The notes under the pieces: model-generated | Seen by the model: the letters and a program-made list of their open reading frames with translations, nothing else | The model's database searches: none | Told to the model about the DNA's origin: nothing | Assembly: GCA_031969655.1 (NCBI GenBank) | Contig: DALYJX010000005.1 | Coordinates: 1 to 64,000, forward strand | DNA: 64,000 bases | Direction: 5' to 3' | From: Microseira sp003486305 | GTDB taxonomy: Bacteria; Cyanobacteriota; Cyanobacteriia; Cyanobacteriales; Aerosakkonemataceae | Shown here: positions 40,661 to 49,446 of the stretch, in pieces | How the letters are laid out: each line of letters opens with the position of its first letter | Numbering within the stretch: position 1 is the stretch's first letter | Made by a program: the position numbers and the translations under genes

Positions 40661-41716
40661 TTAGCCAATTGTAGGACAAATGGCGAAAATCAGAGGATTG
40701 TCATTCAGGTGGGGACAGAGAACTTCTAAGGGGTAAGTTTGGTTGAGTTCGAGGTCGGATAATTCGACGCACAGTTGACCTGGATCGGGGCGAGATGCGA
40801 TCGCGCAAGCTTGACCTACCTGTAACTTCAAGCTACCACCGCAGGGAAGCAGACCCTGGACGCGCAAACAAGCAAACAATCGTCTTTCGATTTGATATTC
40901 TGCCCTCAGCACCAACTCGCCCACACCAGTCAGCCATTCTCGCTCTAGGATCGGCTGATGGGGCGACAAGGTTAAAGTCAGAGATGCGATCGTCTGCCGC
41001 GCCGCAATTAATAACAGTACCATTTGCTCGGTAGGAGTTGCGGCTTCGTAACTGCTGGGAAAGTCGGCGGCGATTTGGGATTGTTGCACTACCAAACTGT
41101 CACAAGACGCAGATGCCAGCACGACCGAAGCAAACTGGTGCAGCATCTGAGATTGACCGGGAAATAATCCTTCCACCGCCCGCACTAACTTCATCGGCGA
41201 GGCGATGGAAGATTGCACGACTGCCTGACAGCACTCTAGGAGTTGGGCGAAAATATCTGGGGGGATGGGAACTGGTAGGCGTAACCTTTGTAGGTGAGTT
41301 GTCCAAAATTGGTTGGGAGACAAAGATTCTGGTTCTGGGTCAGAAATTTCTGTTTCCCAGGGAAACAGGGGTGGATTGTCTTGCAGTTCCTTCTGTAACC
41401 GACGCTTTACCAAGGCTTGAAAACGGTCTTGCAATGTAAAATTATCCTTGCCGCTTTTGGATTGAGGATAAACACCTGATTCACCGGGACTAGCAACTGT
41501 GGCGTTCAAAATTTCTGACTCCAGTTCGTCGAACTCATCTATTTCCCAGTCTTGTATTTCATCGATCTTGCCAGAAGATAGGGATTGATTTCCCTCACCC
41601 GTGACATCCATTGTGGAATGGTTGGTCGATGGTGAGGGAGCGTTATCCTTTTGTAATAGCCAGACGAGAAATCGTTCGGGGAAATCTTCTGTATCTCTAT
41701 TCATGGGTCGATGCAC
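40661..41716 (-). CDS. patU: PatU-family protein
   Basis: A 351-residue soluble protein following hetZ on the same strand with a 20-bp overlap of coding regions. The N-terminal third is acidic and low-complexity (EIQDWEIDEFDELESEI), and the C-terminal two-thirds (~105-351) is the conserved part (FQALVKRRLQKELQDNPPLFPWE, LREWLTGVGELVLRAEYQIE read in part, CVELSDLELNQTYPL). In Nostoc and Anabaena patU genes lie beside hetZ and affect heterocyst pattern. The assignment rests on position and general pattern; the biochemical role is unknown. Here one full-length gene is present rather than the split patU5/patU3 of Nostoc 7120. Confidence 0.75.
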   Translation of the reverse strand: MHRPMNRDTEDFPERFLVWLLQKDNAPSPSTNHSTMDVTGEGNQSLSSGKIDEIQDWEIDEFDELESEILNATVASPGESGVYPQSKSGKDNFTLQDRFQALVKRRLQKELQDNPPLFPWETEISDPEPESLSPNQFWTTHLQRLRLPVPIPPDIFAQLLECCQAVVQSSIASPMKLVRAVEGLFPGQSQMLHQFASVVLASASCDSLVVQQSQIAADFPSSYEAATPTEQMVLLLIAARQTIASLTLTLSPHQPILEREWLTGVGELVLRAEYQIERRLFACLRVQGLLPCGGSLKLQVGQACAIASRPDPGQLCVELSDLELNQTYPLEVLCPHLNDNPLIFAICPTIG

Positions 41717-42839
41717 CTGATCCGGACTCTGAAGAATTGCGAAGAACCCAGGCTGTTTCTAGCAGCTTAAACCACTGCTTGTGAACTTGGCTGACTTTCC
41801 AACGGAGGGATTTAGCGATCGCTTTATCGTTGAATCCCCTTTGTTTCATCACGAGCAAACCTCTTTGCTCCTGGCTCAATTGAGCCTGAAACCCTTGCCA
41901 TTGCTGGGGCGTCAAGCCGAGGTTGCGCTCTAAATCTGCTCCCAGCCACTCGTGAACCAATTCCCACCCGTGCAACAGGGCGAATCTCATTAAATGGTAC
42001 TTAAACCGCTGTTGCAAATAATCTCGCTGACGCGGGGTTAAATCGAGTATCTGCTCAATTTCATCGGCAGAAAGGTTTTGCAAGCGGAGGATAAAGTAAT
42101 CGGCACAATCTCTTTGCTGGCGCTGCTCTAAGTATGCTATCAACTCGCGAATCACGGACTGGCGCAGCATCATATCCGCGCTATCTGGGTCTGTTGCTAC
42201 CATCATCTCTCGCACCCGCGCCAGCAATCTTTCATCCCAGGCGGTTTCTGATTCTGACGAGCGACTTTCTGCGGCTTGTTCCAAATCCACCGACATTTCT
42301 CTGGGGTGCTGTTGCACAAAGGTTTGCACCCGCAGGACAATCAGTTGCTGAGTTTTTTGACTCGATAAGCGAACCCGTCGCTTGGCGTAACGTTCTGTAA
42401 ATGCTAAGTATTCGGACAGTTCTAAAAGCGTGTGGGGACGATAAGTGGCACTCAGCAGCGCTTCTTTACGAAATACTTTCAGCGCTTCTAGATAAAATCC
42501 CTGGAGAAAATCTTCTATCAACGTCAACCGCGCTTGATAGCTCAACGCTATCCCCACTGGGGTGATGTAGCGGTAAATAATCGCACTTAAGGTACTGTGT
42601 AATTCTACACGTCCGGCTGCCGACCCCAGTCTGTAATAGTTAAGACACTGCTGGAGACGATGGCGAGCCATTCGATTCGCCCAAGCTTCCAAATCGCCAG
42701 ACGCTTGTATGTGTCTGCTTTCATTGCAGACGCGGACAATTTCTGCTGTTAAACGGAAAGCAACATCCCGGCAATTTTGCTTTGAAGCACGGGTTGACTG
42801 CTGGAGTTCGTTAAACAGCAGTTGGAATATACCTTCCAC
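41697..42839 (-). CDS. hetZ: HetZ-family regulator
   Basis: A 380-residue soluble protein very similar in pattern to HetZ of Nostoc: IFQLLFNELQQSTRASKQNC near the N-terminus, NRMARHRLQQCLNYYRLGS, GRVELHSTLSAIIYRYI, and a C-terminal helical region (LTPRQRDYLQQRFKYHLMRF, LHGWELVHEWL, NSSESGSGAST end). HetZ acts early in heterocyst differentiation and binds DNA. Homologues also occur in filamentous species that make no heterocysts, where the role is unclear. The ATG at 42839 begins with MEGIFQLLFNEL, shorter at the N-terminus than Nostoc HetZ. Its coding end overlaps patU by 20 bp. Confidence 0.88.
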   Translation of the reverse strand: MEGIFQLLFNELQQSTRASKQNCRDVAFRLTAEIVRVCNESRHIQASGDLEAWANRMARHRLQQCLNYYRLGSAAGRVELHSTLSAIIYRYITPVGIALSYQARLTLIEDFLQGFYLEALKVFRKEALLSATYRPHTLLELSEYLAFTERYAKRRVRLSSQKTQQLIVLRVQTFVQQHPREMSVDLEQAAESRSSESETAWDERLLARVREMMVATDPDSADMMLRQSVIRELIAYLEQRQQRDCADYFILRLQNLSADEIEQILDLTPRQRDYLQQRFKYHLMRFALLHGWELVHEWLGADLERNLGLTPQQWQGFQAQLSQEQRGLLVMKQRGFNDKAIAKSLRWKVSQVHKQWFKLLETAWVLRNSSESGSGASTHE

Positions 42840-43000
42840 TCGCTGCTCATTTCTCTTAAGTTAACGACTGGTTAGCTTGGTTTAAGCTTACCGATTTAAA
42901 GGCGAAGCATTATCTAATTTCGTAAAACGTTCCGCCTCTTATTTCTTCTCTCGTTGCAGCCTCGATCCGGATATTTAACCAATTATTCTTGAGGAAAAAG

Positions 43001-43587
43001 TAGGGGCACGGCATGGTACAAGGTTTTGCTAGAAATGAAAAATCATTCTCCGCCGTGCCCCGGCATGGTACAAGGTTTTGCTAGAAATGAAAAATCATTC
43101 TCCGCCGTGCCCCGGCATGGTACAACTTGGTGGAATACAAACCCCTTGTAAGGGCACGGCATCGAAAGCCTTGTGGTGAGCAATAAATCTGATCTATGCC
43201 GTGCCCCTACGGCATGGTGAACAGAATTGAAAACCGCTGTAGAAATGAAAAATGATTTTCTGCCGTGCCCCGGCATGGTACAACTTGGTGGAATACAAAC
43301 CCCTTGTAAGGGCACGGCATCGAAAGCCTTGTGGTGAGCAATAAATCTGATCTATGCCGTGCCCCTACGGCATGGTGAACAGAATTGAAAACCGCTGTAG
43401 AAATGAAAAATGATTCTCCGCCGTGCCCCGGCATGGTACAACTTGGTGGAATACAAACCCCTTGTAAGGGCACGGCATCGAAAGCCTTGTGGTGAGCAAT
43501 AAATCTGATCTATGCCGTGCCCCTACGGCATGGTGAACAGAATTGAAAACCGCTGTAGAAATGAAAAATGATTTTCTGCCGTGCCCC
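43001..43587. repeat. Tandem array of GGGGCACGGCAT palindromic elements (2 x 52 bp, 3 x 158 bp)
   Basis: CGGCATGG begins units at 43009 and 43061 (52 bp each) and at 43113, 43271 and 43429 (158 bp each). Units combine CGGCATGGTACAA...TTGTAAGGGCACGGCAT and ATGCCGTGCCCC arms, so several nested hairpins form. The long units are almost identical. Minus-strand frames through the array (43043-43649) repeat MPLQGVCIPPS-type peptides and are products of the repeats. Shares arms with 557-911. Confidence 0.9.
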
Positions 43588-43596
43588 AACTGGTTA

Positions 43597-44328
43597 TTAA
43601 TAACGAATTTGTAGGGTAACGGTAGCTTCGATTCGCTGTTCGCCGCCAATTACTGGGGTAGACAGTTCTCTTGCAGCTATATCGCCCATACCAGGAGCGA
43701 TCGCACGAGGAAGGAATGGTGGTGGGGGTGCAAAAGCATTGTTGATTTGGATGCCAATAACTTCTTGCCTGGATAGGTTTAACGTGGTTAAAACCACATC
43801 TGCTTGTTGTTGGGCGTCTAGGGTGGCTTCGCGCAGGGCTTGTTGTCGGGCGGTAGCGATCGCATCTTCACTGGCAACAAAACTAATCCCGTCGATGCGC
43901 GTCGCCCCGGCATTAACGGCTTCATCGAGTAAATTTCCCACTCGCTGGGTATCGATGCGAAAGCTCACGGTGTTGACGCCGGTGTATCCTGTCAGGCGCT
44001 GCACGTTGTTTTCATAGCTGTAGTTGGGATTAAGTCTGATACCAGTGGTTTGCAGTTTTTCTACGTTGCGCGATCGCAACAACTCGACTACCGCAGACGA
44101 GCGTCGCGCTACCTCTTGCTGTACTGTGGTAGCATTTTTACCTTGGACTTCCACACCCAACTGCACCAAAGCGATGGTAGCGGGGATTGTTTCCTCACCG
44201 CGACCTGTTACAGAGAGCGATCGCACTATCGGACGTTGAGATTGTCCTTGTTCTTGCGCCATCACCGGATAGGGCACTGTCAGATTCAGCAAGTATAAGC
44301 TTAAACCAATAGCCAGTAAACGATTCAT
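43597..44328 (-). CDS. SIMPL-domain (DUF541) exported protein
   Basis: A 243-residue protein with a signal peptide (~1-24, ending PVMAQ) and one SIMPL domain (~34-240): VTGRGEETIPATIALVQLGV, GIRLNPNYSYEN, VSFRIDTQRVGNLLDEAVNAGA, REATLDAQQQADVVLT, TVTLQIRY at the end. The family forms periplasmic oligomers; named for a signalling-molecule-interacting protein, its role is poorly defined. The gene's 3' end abuts the repeat array. It is read with the minus-strand genes upstream but has a 69-bp gap from the acetyltransferase gene. Confidence 0.9.
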   Translation of the reverse strand: MNRLLAIGLSLYLLNLTVPYPVMAQEQGQSQRPIVRSLSVTGRGEETIPATIALVQLGVEVQGKNATTVQQEVARRSSAVVELLRSRNVEKLQTTGIRLNPNYSYENNVQRLTGYTGVNTVSFRIDTQRVGNLLDEAVNAGATRIDGISFVASEDAIATARQQALREATLDAQQQADVVLTTLNLSRQEVIGIQINNAFAPPPPFLPRAIAPGMGDIAARELSTPVIGGEQRIEATVTLQIRY

Positions 44329-44397
44329 CGGTATTTATTTTCACTCTAGGCGTTGCTTTTCTAATCTGCCACCCCTGCAACCAAACAGTGTAAGCCG

Positions 44398-45354
44398 TTA
44401 CATTTTTTGCAACCACAGCGGTTTAGCAAATAGCGTATAGCGGCGGATTGTTTGAGCATAGCGGCGACTTAAATTACGCGACGGATTGGCATCGTGCATT
44501 AATGCATGAATCGCACGGGTAAAATTTTTTTCGTAGGCGCGAGTTTGACATTTTGCTACTAATAAATTACCCAAACCTGCGTAAATTCGTTTGGGCAAAA
44601 CTGCAACTGTTTTAATAATAATACTATTGACATTTTCTCCTCGTTGTGCTTGCAGCCAGTCGGGAATTGCAAATAGAAATCCGACGGGTTTGTGGTTGTC
44701 TTCTGCTATTAGTATTAACTCCGGATTGAGATAGGGTAATAGGGGAAGGTACTGGGCAACGAATGCGGCTTCTGTGATGGGAGTGTAAAGAAAATTACTG
44801 CGGAAGCTGGCGATCGCTACCTGATAAATCCCATGCAGTTCTTGCTCAATCCGCTGCAAGTTTAGCGGGCGAATTTCCACACCTGCCTTGTGCAATCGAC
44901 TTTCTACCCGCTCTAGACGCGGATCTACATAACTTAAATTTGAATTCAACGCCGAACTGTACTGAGCCAGCGGTGTAAATCCTTGGTCTAAAAAATGACT
45001 AGGCCAATCATCGGGATTATCCGGTTCTAGAAAGAAAACAGGGTGCGTACCTCGTTTTGTCAGCAGTCGATAGCGCTGCCAAGTATTACCATCAATGGGA
45101 GCTATTGCCAGAGTACAGCCAAACGCGGCTAATTGTTCGCAAGCTTGCTGTAAAAGTCGAGTAGCTGTCGCTGCATCTTGTACTGCATAATGACCGATAA
45201 ATCCGACGCGGTGATTGAGGTAGGGTGGCGTATTTTTCCACCATAAAGAACAACGTCCGATGATGTTGCGATCGCTACTATCATCCCCAATCAAAACCCA
45301 ATGAGCATCGGCTGTTTCTATCTCTTGCATAAAAAACTTCCCCCCAATTACCAA
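44398..45354 (-). CDS. GNAT-fold acetyltransferase-like protein
   Basis: A 318-residue protein with a two-part GNAT-like fold. The second half (~160-300; HGIYQVAIASFRSNFLYTPI, LILIAEDNHKPVGFLFAIPD, VAVLPKRIYAGLGNLLVAKC) shows the strand-beta-bulge-helix pattern of the acetyl-CoA site. The first half (~10-130; WVLIGDDSSDRNIIGRCSLW) resembles a degenerate GNAT. Substrate unknown. It is 42 bp downstream of the BtaA-like gene and on the same strand, so the two may be part of one pathway. Confidence 0.75.
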   Translation of the reverse strand: MVIGGKFFMQEIETADAHWVLIGDDSSDRNIIGRCSLWWKNTPPYLNHRVGFIGHYAVQDAATATRLLQQACEQLAAFGCTLAIAPIDGNTWQRYRLLTKRGTHPVFFLEPDNPDDWPSHFLDQGFTPLAQYSSALNSNLSYVDPRLERVESRLHKAGVEIRPLNLQRIEQELHGIYQVAIASFRSNFLYTPITEAAFVAQYLPLLPYLNPELILIAEDNHKPVGFLFAIPDWLQAQRGENVNSIIIKTVAVLPKRIYAGLGNLLVAKCQTRAYEKNFTRAIHALMHDANPSRNLSRRYAQTIRRYTLFAKPLWLQKM

Positions 45355-45360
45355 TTACCC

Positions 45361-45388
45361 TCGTTCCCCGGCTCTGCCTGGGAACGCA
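45361..45388. repeat. TTCCC-GGGAA palindrome
   Basis: CGTTCCCCGGCTCTGCCTGG then GAACG: same family as 6551-6663, in the 42-bp gap between the BtaA-like and GNAT genes. Confidence 0.65.
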
Positions 45389-45396
45389 ATTACCAA

Positions 45397-46530
45397 TTAA
45401 ATAATTTCTTCCACAATAAACTTTTTGTAAAAAAACACTTTATCTTGTTGATAAAGATGATGAGCCAGATTGCTTAAAGGTCGCAAGCAATGAGCCATTG
45501 AATCTGGACGTTTGCGAGAAACTAAGAGATTCCAATAAGCTAATCGACCTTTGCTGCGCCCCACTCGTACCAGTTTTTTTAGCAGTTGATGATAGTTATC
45601 TACAGACATTAATTCAAAAATATCGCTCAAGTTGTAGCGATCGATAGTGGATTCTTGCAATGTATCTAAAAAATCTTCAAGGGCGATACAGTGCCATTCT
45701 AAACAATCGAGGTTAGTACGAATCGCCTCGAAATTTTCAGGACGTAGGGCGTAGGGAAGCACGTTTAAGTGTTGTCCCATGACAATCCAATGCAGGTAGG
45801 GATTTTTAGCAGGATTTAAAGTGGTAAGCGCATAGCGGGTACGTTGCAAAAGATGCGAGGCGATATTATCTTCGACATATTTGAAGAAACTCGGATCTCT
45901 TCCCATTCGCCCCAGGACAAATTGCGAGAAAAACCCTCTAAATAAAAGCTGCCATCGCCAATTATTCCAGCGCTTTTCGTAGAAAATTTTTCGTTTTTCT
46001 GCGTTATCTTCGCGCAGGAAGGCGATGATATCCTCGCGACTGTGAATTAAAGGCAGGATGTAGCGACGGAATACTGTTAAATAATGCTCGAACTTTCCAA
46101 GCGTACCGATTCCTTGTGCGATCGCATTCAAACGAACATCCCAAAATTCCCGAGTATTGGGCGATAGTTGCAAGCGACAGCGGCGGTACAGATCAATTCT
46201 AAGTTTAGCAACTTTGGCATCATTTTCTTCGGTTTCCTCTAATGAGTTTCTCGAGCCGATTAACACTAACAATTCTGGATGTGTTAATTCTCGATAAGCT
46301 GCTACTCGCAGTTCCAAACAAGCAATTTGAGCGGGATTTAAATCAACTGCAATTACCCGTTTTGGACTGCGACTAAGCATTGCTAGCGTATTGTCTCCAG
46401 CAGAAGCGATGGACAAACAAACGTGGTGAGATTGAATATCAAGCGCATCTAGAAGAATATCCGCATCTTCCCAACATTGAGCGTAACGGATATGAGAAAA
46501 ATTGGCAGTAAGTGCGATTTCACTGGGCAT
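45397..46530 (-). CDS. DUF3419 (BtaA-like) SAM-dependent aminocarboxypropyl transferase family protein
   Basis: A 377-residue soluble or peripheral protein. The BtaA-type SAM motif is visible: RYAQCWEDADILLDAL (6-residue start near 15), SIASAGDNTLAML (~40-52) and VIAVDLNPAQIACLELRVAA. BtaA proteins move the 3-amino-3-carboxypropyl group of SAM onto diacylglycerol to start betaine-lipid synthesis. No BtaB methyltransferase is next to it, so betaine-lipid synthesis is not proven. It neighbours a PEP-synthase-like enzyme and a UbiA prenyltransferase, and could modify another lipid or prenyl acceptor. It lies 172 bp from the PEP-synthase-like gene with a heptamer tract between. Confidence 0.82.
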   Translation of the reverse strand: MPSEIALTANFSHIRYAQCWEDADILLDALDIQSHHVCLSIASAGDNTLAMLSRSPKRVIAVDLNPAQIACLELRVAAYRELTHPELLVLIGSRNSLEETEENDAKVAKLRIDLYRRCRLQLSPNTREFWDVRLNAIAQGIGTLGKFEHYLTVFRRYILPLIHSREDIIAFLREDNAEKRKIFYEKRWNNWRWQLLFRGFFSQFVLGRMGRDPSFFKYVEDNIASHLLQRTRYALTTLNPAKNPYLHWIVMGQHLNVLPYALRPENFEAIRTNLDCLEWHCIALEDFLDTLQESTIDRYNLSDIFELMSVDNYHQLLKKLVRVGRSKGRLAYWNLLVSRKRPDSMAHCLRPLSNLAHHLYQQDKVFFYKKFIVEEII

Positions 46531-46702
46531 TAAACTATTTCAGATTTGAGATTTTAGATTGTAGGTTGGCTTGAGGAACGAAACCCAACTTGCCAGTCAG
46601 TGGAGATGGTGCGTTACTACATATAGAGACGTTGCGTAAGTCATGAGAGTATTACCTTTCCCACAGATCAACAATTACCAATTACCAATTACCAATTACC
46701 AA

Positions 46703-49300
46703 TTACCCATTCTTAATTTTGCAAACTCTTCCGGTACTGCCATCTAATTCTACCCAATCGCCGTCTTTTAACCATTGGGTAACGCCGGGAATAGAGACAA
46801 TGGCGGGAATTCCTAATTCGCGGGCGACAATAGCAGCATGAGACAGCAAGCTACCTCTTTCTACTAACAAACCAGCGGCGGCGGGAAAGAGTAAAATCCA
46901 ACCCGGATCTGTGCGTTCTGCTACTAAAATTGTACCTGGTTTTAGGGGTTCGCCTTTATCTTCTCCTATGACTTGTTTTGGATCGGAAATTACGCGCACA
47001 GCACCTTTTACCAATCCGGGAGAACAGCCAATTCCTTGCAAGTAAGAATCGGTAATGGGGGAGGGGGAAAGATTGTTTTTCAGTTGCAATCCTTGATAAA
47101 CAATGCCCCGGGTTTCAAAGCGATCGCTCAATACTGGCATTTCCCTATATTTGGCAAATTCTGCCTTTCTTACCCTTACCAATCCTTTCAAATCCGTACA
47201 GGTAGCCGTACCTTCAATATATCCCAATATTTCCTCGACTTCTAAGTAAAAAATATCCCGGGAATCGTCGAGTAAATTCAGCGCATAAAACCGCTTGCCT
47301 AATTCTACAAATACCCGACGGGCGCGACCAAAAACGCGGGTGCGTTCAAAGCGTAAATTTTCGCGATCGCGCACGCGATGCCGGGTATTTTTCAGCACCC
47401 AATTAAACAATAATTTGCGGATCGGATTAGACCTCAATCCCCTTCTTGCTTTTAATTCTGCCGCTCTTCTCAATGGATGTTCTATTGTGGGTAAAGTATT
47501 TTGTTTCTCCGTTATTTTTCCCTGTGCTAATTGTCCCACAGCACGCAATAAAGGCAAGGGGTCATCGTGCAGCGTGGGGCTTTCTAGCTTGAGTTCTTCT
47601 AAGCAGCGATCGCCAAATTTCTCCAAATATTCTCGATACTGCAATTTAAACTGCGGCAGCCGTTCCATCGCTGACAAAATTACCTCTAAAGGTTCTTCTC
47701 CCAATAACTGGACAAAATATCGATAATTTGAGATATTTTTAGCCATTTTTACCATTCTTTCAGCCGGTTCTGTACTAATAATTCCCCCTTCGCCGCCAAT
47801 TAAATCATTTTGCAAAGTTCCCGACTTATCTTTGCACCATTCCTCAGTCATCCGGCGCAAAACCCCATAGAAAATCATGGCAAAGAAATCGTTAATTAAA
47901 GGCGCATCCCAGCGAGTTATCAGTTGACGTTCAACGTGACGATAATAACCCGCTAACTCATCGGTGCGTAATGCTTCTATATTAAATTGTGGCGGCAAAG
48001 CTTTATCCAGCCTTTGATAAAATTTCCGACGGCGACGAGGTAGTATAAAATAATTTTTTATTAAACCTAAAACCGTCATTAACAGTCGCCAACTATCTTG
48101 CAAGCGATTTTGCCAAGTTGCGGCATGTAAGTCGGATACAATGCTTTCTGGTAGCGATTCTTTTAGCCCCAGCATTTGTTCCATAAACCGCCGATTTACT
48201 TTAAAACCGGGTAACAAAGCTAAAACGCGATACCAACTCAGCAGGTTGTAATAAACTCTGCCTTGAATTAGTCCAATCATGCGGCTAAATGTATCGTTGT
48301 GCTGATTTATCGTATCCGCCGGGACTCCCATAAAATGGCAGAATTGACGATAAACTTCCTCGTAAGCACGACGGGCAAAACTGAAGGTAAGCGGTGTAGT
48401 AACCCCACTATAACTTTCAGCAATATTGCTGTTATCCCACAAGTTAAATATACCGTCTGGATCGGGCATTTGCGCCAGCCCGGTAATCGGGCGAGATTGC
48501 AGCAGGTAAAGTTGCCCTTTTTCAATTGCCCATTCAATATCTTGGGGAAGCTGAAAATATTTGCTAACCTGACGAGCCAACTCGGCTACTGCTAAAATTT
48601 GTTCATCTTTAAGAATAGGTTTTTCGCCAATAATTTGACGTTCAATAATACACCCTTCTCGATCGACACGATAGGTATCTGCGTCGCTTTCTCCCGATAC
48701 TAAAGAAGTAGCTAAACCTGTAACGGCACTAACAACTGTTATACTCCTTCTTCCCGTTACCGGATCGGCTGCGAAAGCCACTCCAGAAACTTCCGCATTC
48801 ACCATTCTTTGAATTAGTACAGCAGGTGGATGGGGAATGGGAGATAAACCCCGTTCTTGACGGTAATTGAGGACGCGAATATTAAAACCAGATCGCCAAA
48901 CCGCAGCTATTTTATCGACTACATCTGCGGGTTTTACATTTAAAAAACTGTCGAATTGTCCGGCAAACGAATGCTGCGTTCCATCTTCATCACTCGCAGA
49001 AGATCGCACCGCCAATAGTTCTCCATTCGCACAAAGTTCAGCCAAAGCTTGCAGCAATTCTAATTGCACCTCTTCCCTGGGTTTAACTGTTACCAAACCT
49101 GTTTGAATTGCCTTATATTGTTGCAATGAGGCTTCGTCAAACTTCGGTTGCGTATTCACGCTATCTTCAAACGCTATGGCAGACACAACAAACCCTTTGG
49201 GAATCAGAAAGCCTTGGCTTTGCAATTGTGCGATCGCCCTAGCCTTTCCTCCCATTAAAGATTCTTTTTGTTTATCTCCCAACCGAATAATATATTTCAT
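46703..49300 (-). CDS. PEP synthase-like / rifampicin phosphotransferase-like enzyme
   Basis: An 865-residue three-domain enzyme. N-terminal ATP-grasp/PPDK_N region (~8-270; GGKARAIAQLQSQGFLIPKG, LAVRSSASDEDGTQHSFAGQ), a large middle region (~290-740), and a C-terminal swivelling phosphohistidine domain with H821 (LLSHAAIVARELGIPAIVSI). The domain order is that of rifampicin phosphotransferase and not of catabolic PEP synthase, which needs a PEP-binding C-terminal domain. Such enzymes use ATP to phosphorylate an acceptor held by the middle domain. The gene lies between a BtaA-like gene and a UbiA gene, suggesting a lipid or prenyl acceptor (inference). Confidence 0.85.
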   Translation of the reverse strand: MKYIIRLGDKQKESLMGGKARAIAQLQSQGFLIPKGFVVSAIAFEDSVNTQPKFDEASLQQYKAIQTGLVTVKPREEVQLELLQALAELCANGELLAVRSSASDEDGTQHSFAGQFDSFLNVKPADVVDKIAAVWRSGFNIRVLNYRQERGLSPIPHPPAVLIQRMVNAEVSGVAFAADPVTGRRSITVVSAVTGLATSLVSGESDADTYRVDREGCIIERQIIGEKPILKDEQILAVAELARQVSKYFQLPQDIEWAIEKGQLYLLQSRPITGLAQMPDPDGIFNLWDNSNIAESYSGVTTPLTFSFARRAYEEVYRQFCHFMGVPADTINQHNDTFSRMIGLIQGRVYYNLLSWYRVLALLPGFKVNRRFMEQMLGLKESLPESIVSDLHAATWQNRLQDSWRLLMTVLGLIKNYFILPRRRRKFYQRLDKALPPQFNIEALRTDELAGYYRHVERQLITRWDAPLINDFFAMIFYGVLRRMTEEWCKDKSGTLQNDLIGGEGGIISTEPAERMVKMAKNISNYRYFVQLLGEEPLEVILSAMERLPQFKLQYREYLEKFGDRCLEELKLESPTLHDDPLPLLRAVGQLAQGKITEKQNTLPTIEHPLRRAAELKARRGLRSNPIRKLLFNWVLKNTRHRVRDRENLRFERTRVFGRARRVFVELGKRFYALNLLDDSRDIFYLEVEEILGYIEGTATCTDLKGLVRVRKAEFAKYREMPVLSDRFETRGIVYQGLQLKNNLSPSPITDSYLQGIGCSPGLVKGAVRVISDPKQVIGEDKGEPLKPGTILVAERTDPGWILLFPAAAGLLVERGSLLSHAAIVARELGIPAIVSIPGVTQWLKDGDWVELDGSTGRVCKIKNG

Positions 49301-49391
49301 TTCAAATCCGTTTAATTATAATAATTCGCCCAATATCTTACTCGCTTCGCCCCAGAAGAATACCCAATTAACTAACCACAGAGATAAGAAT

Positions 49392-49440
49392 AGCCTGCGT
49401 AGGCAGGCTTTGTTTGTATAGCGGCAGACTTGAGTCTGCC
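49392..49440. repeat. Paired hairpins with TTTGTTTGTATAGC core
   Basis: AGCCTGCGTAGGCAGGCT, core TTGTTTGTATAGC, then GGCAGACTTGAGTCTGCC. Same architecture as 3412-3494 and the arms of 12900-13446 but with different, still self-complementary stem sequences. It lies between UbiA stop and the PEP-synthase-like start. Confidence 0.8.
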
Positions 49441-49446
49441 AAATAC

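Noticed and set aside
43001..43587. CRISPR-like array
   Set aside because: Units are 52 and 158 bp, contiguous and nearly identical, with no unique spacers of constant length and no cas genes in the window.
43043..43649. Three minus-strand ORFs with MPLQGVCIPPS-type peptides
   Set aside because: They are the same peptide repeated because of the DNA array, with no ribosome sites or domain.
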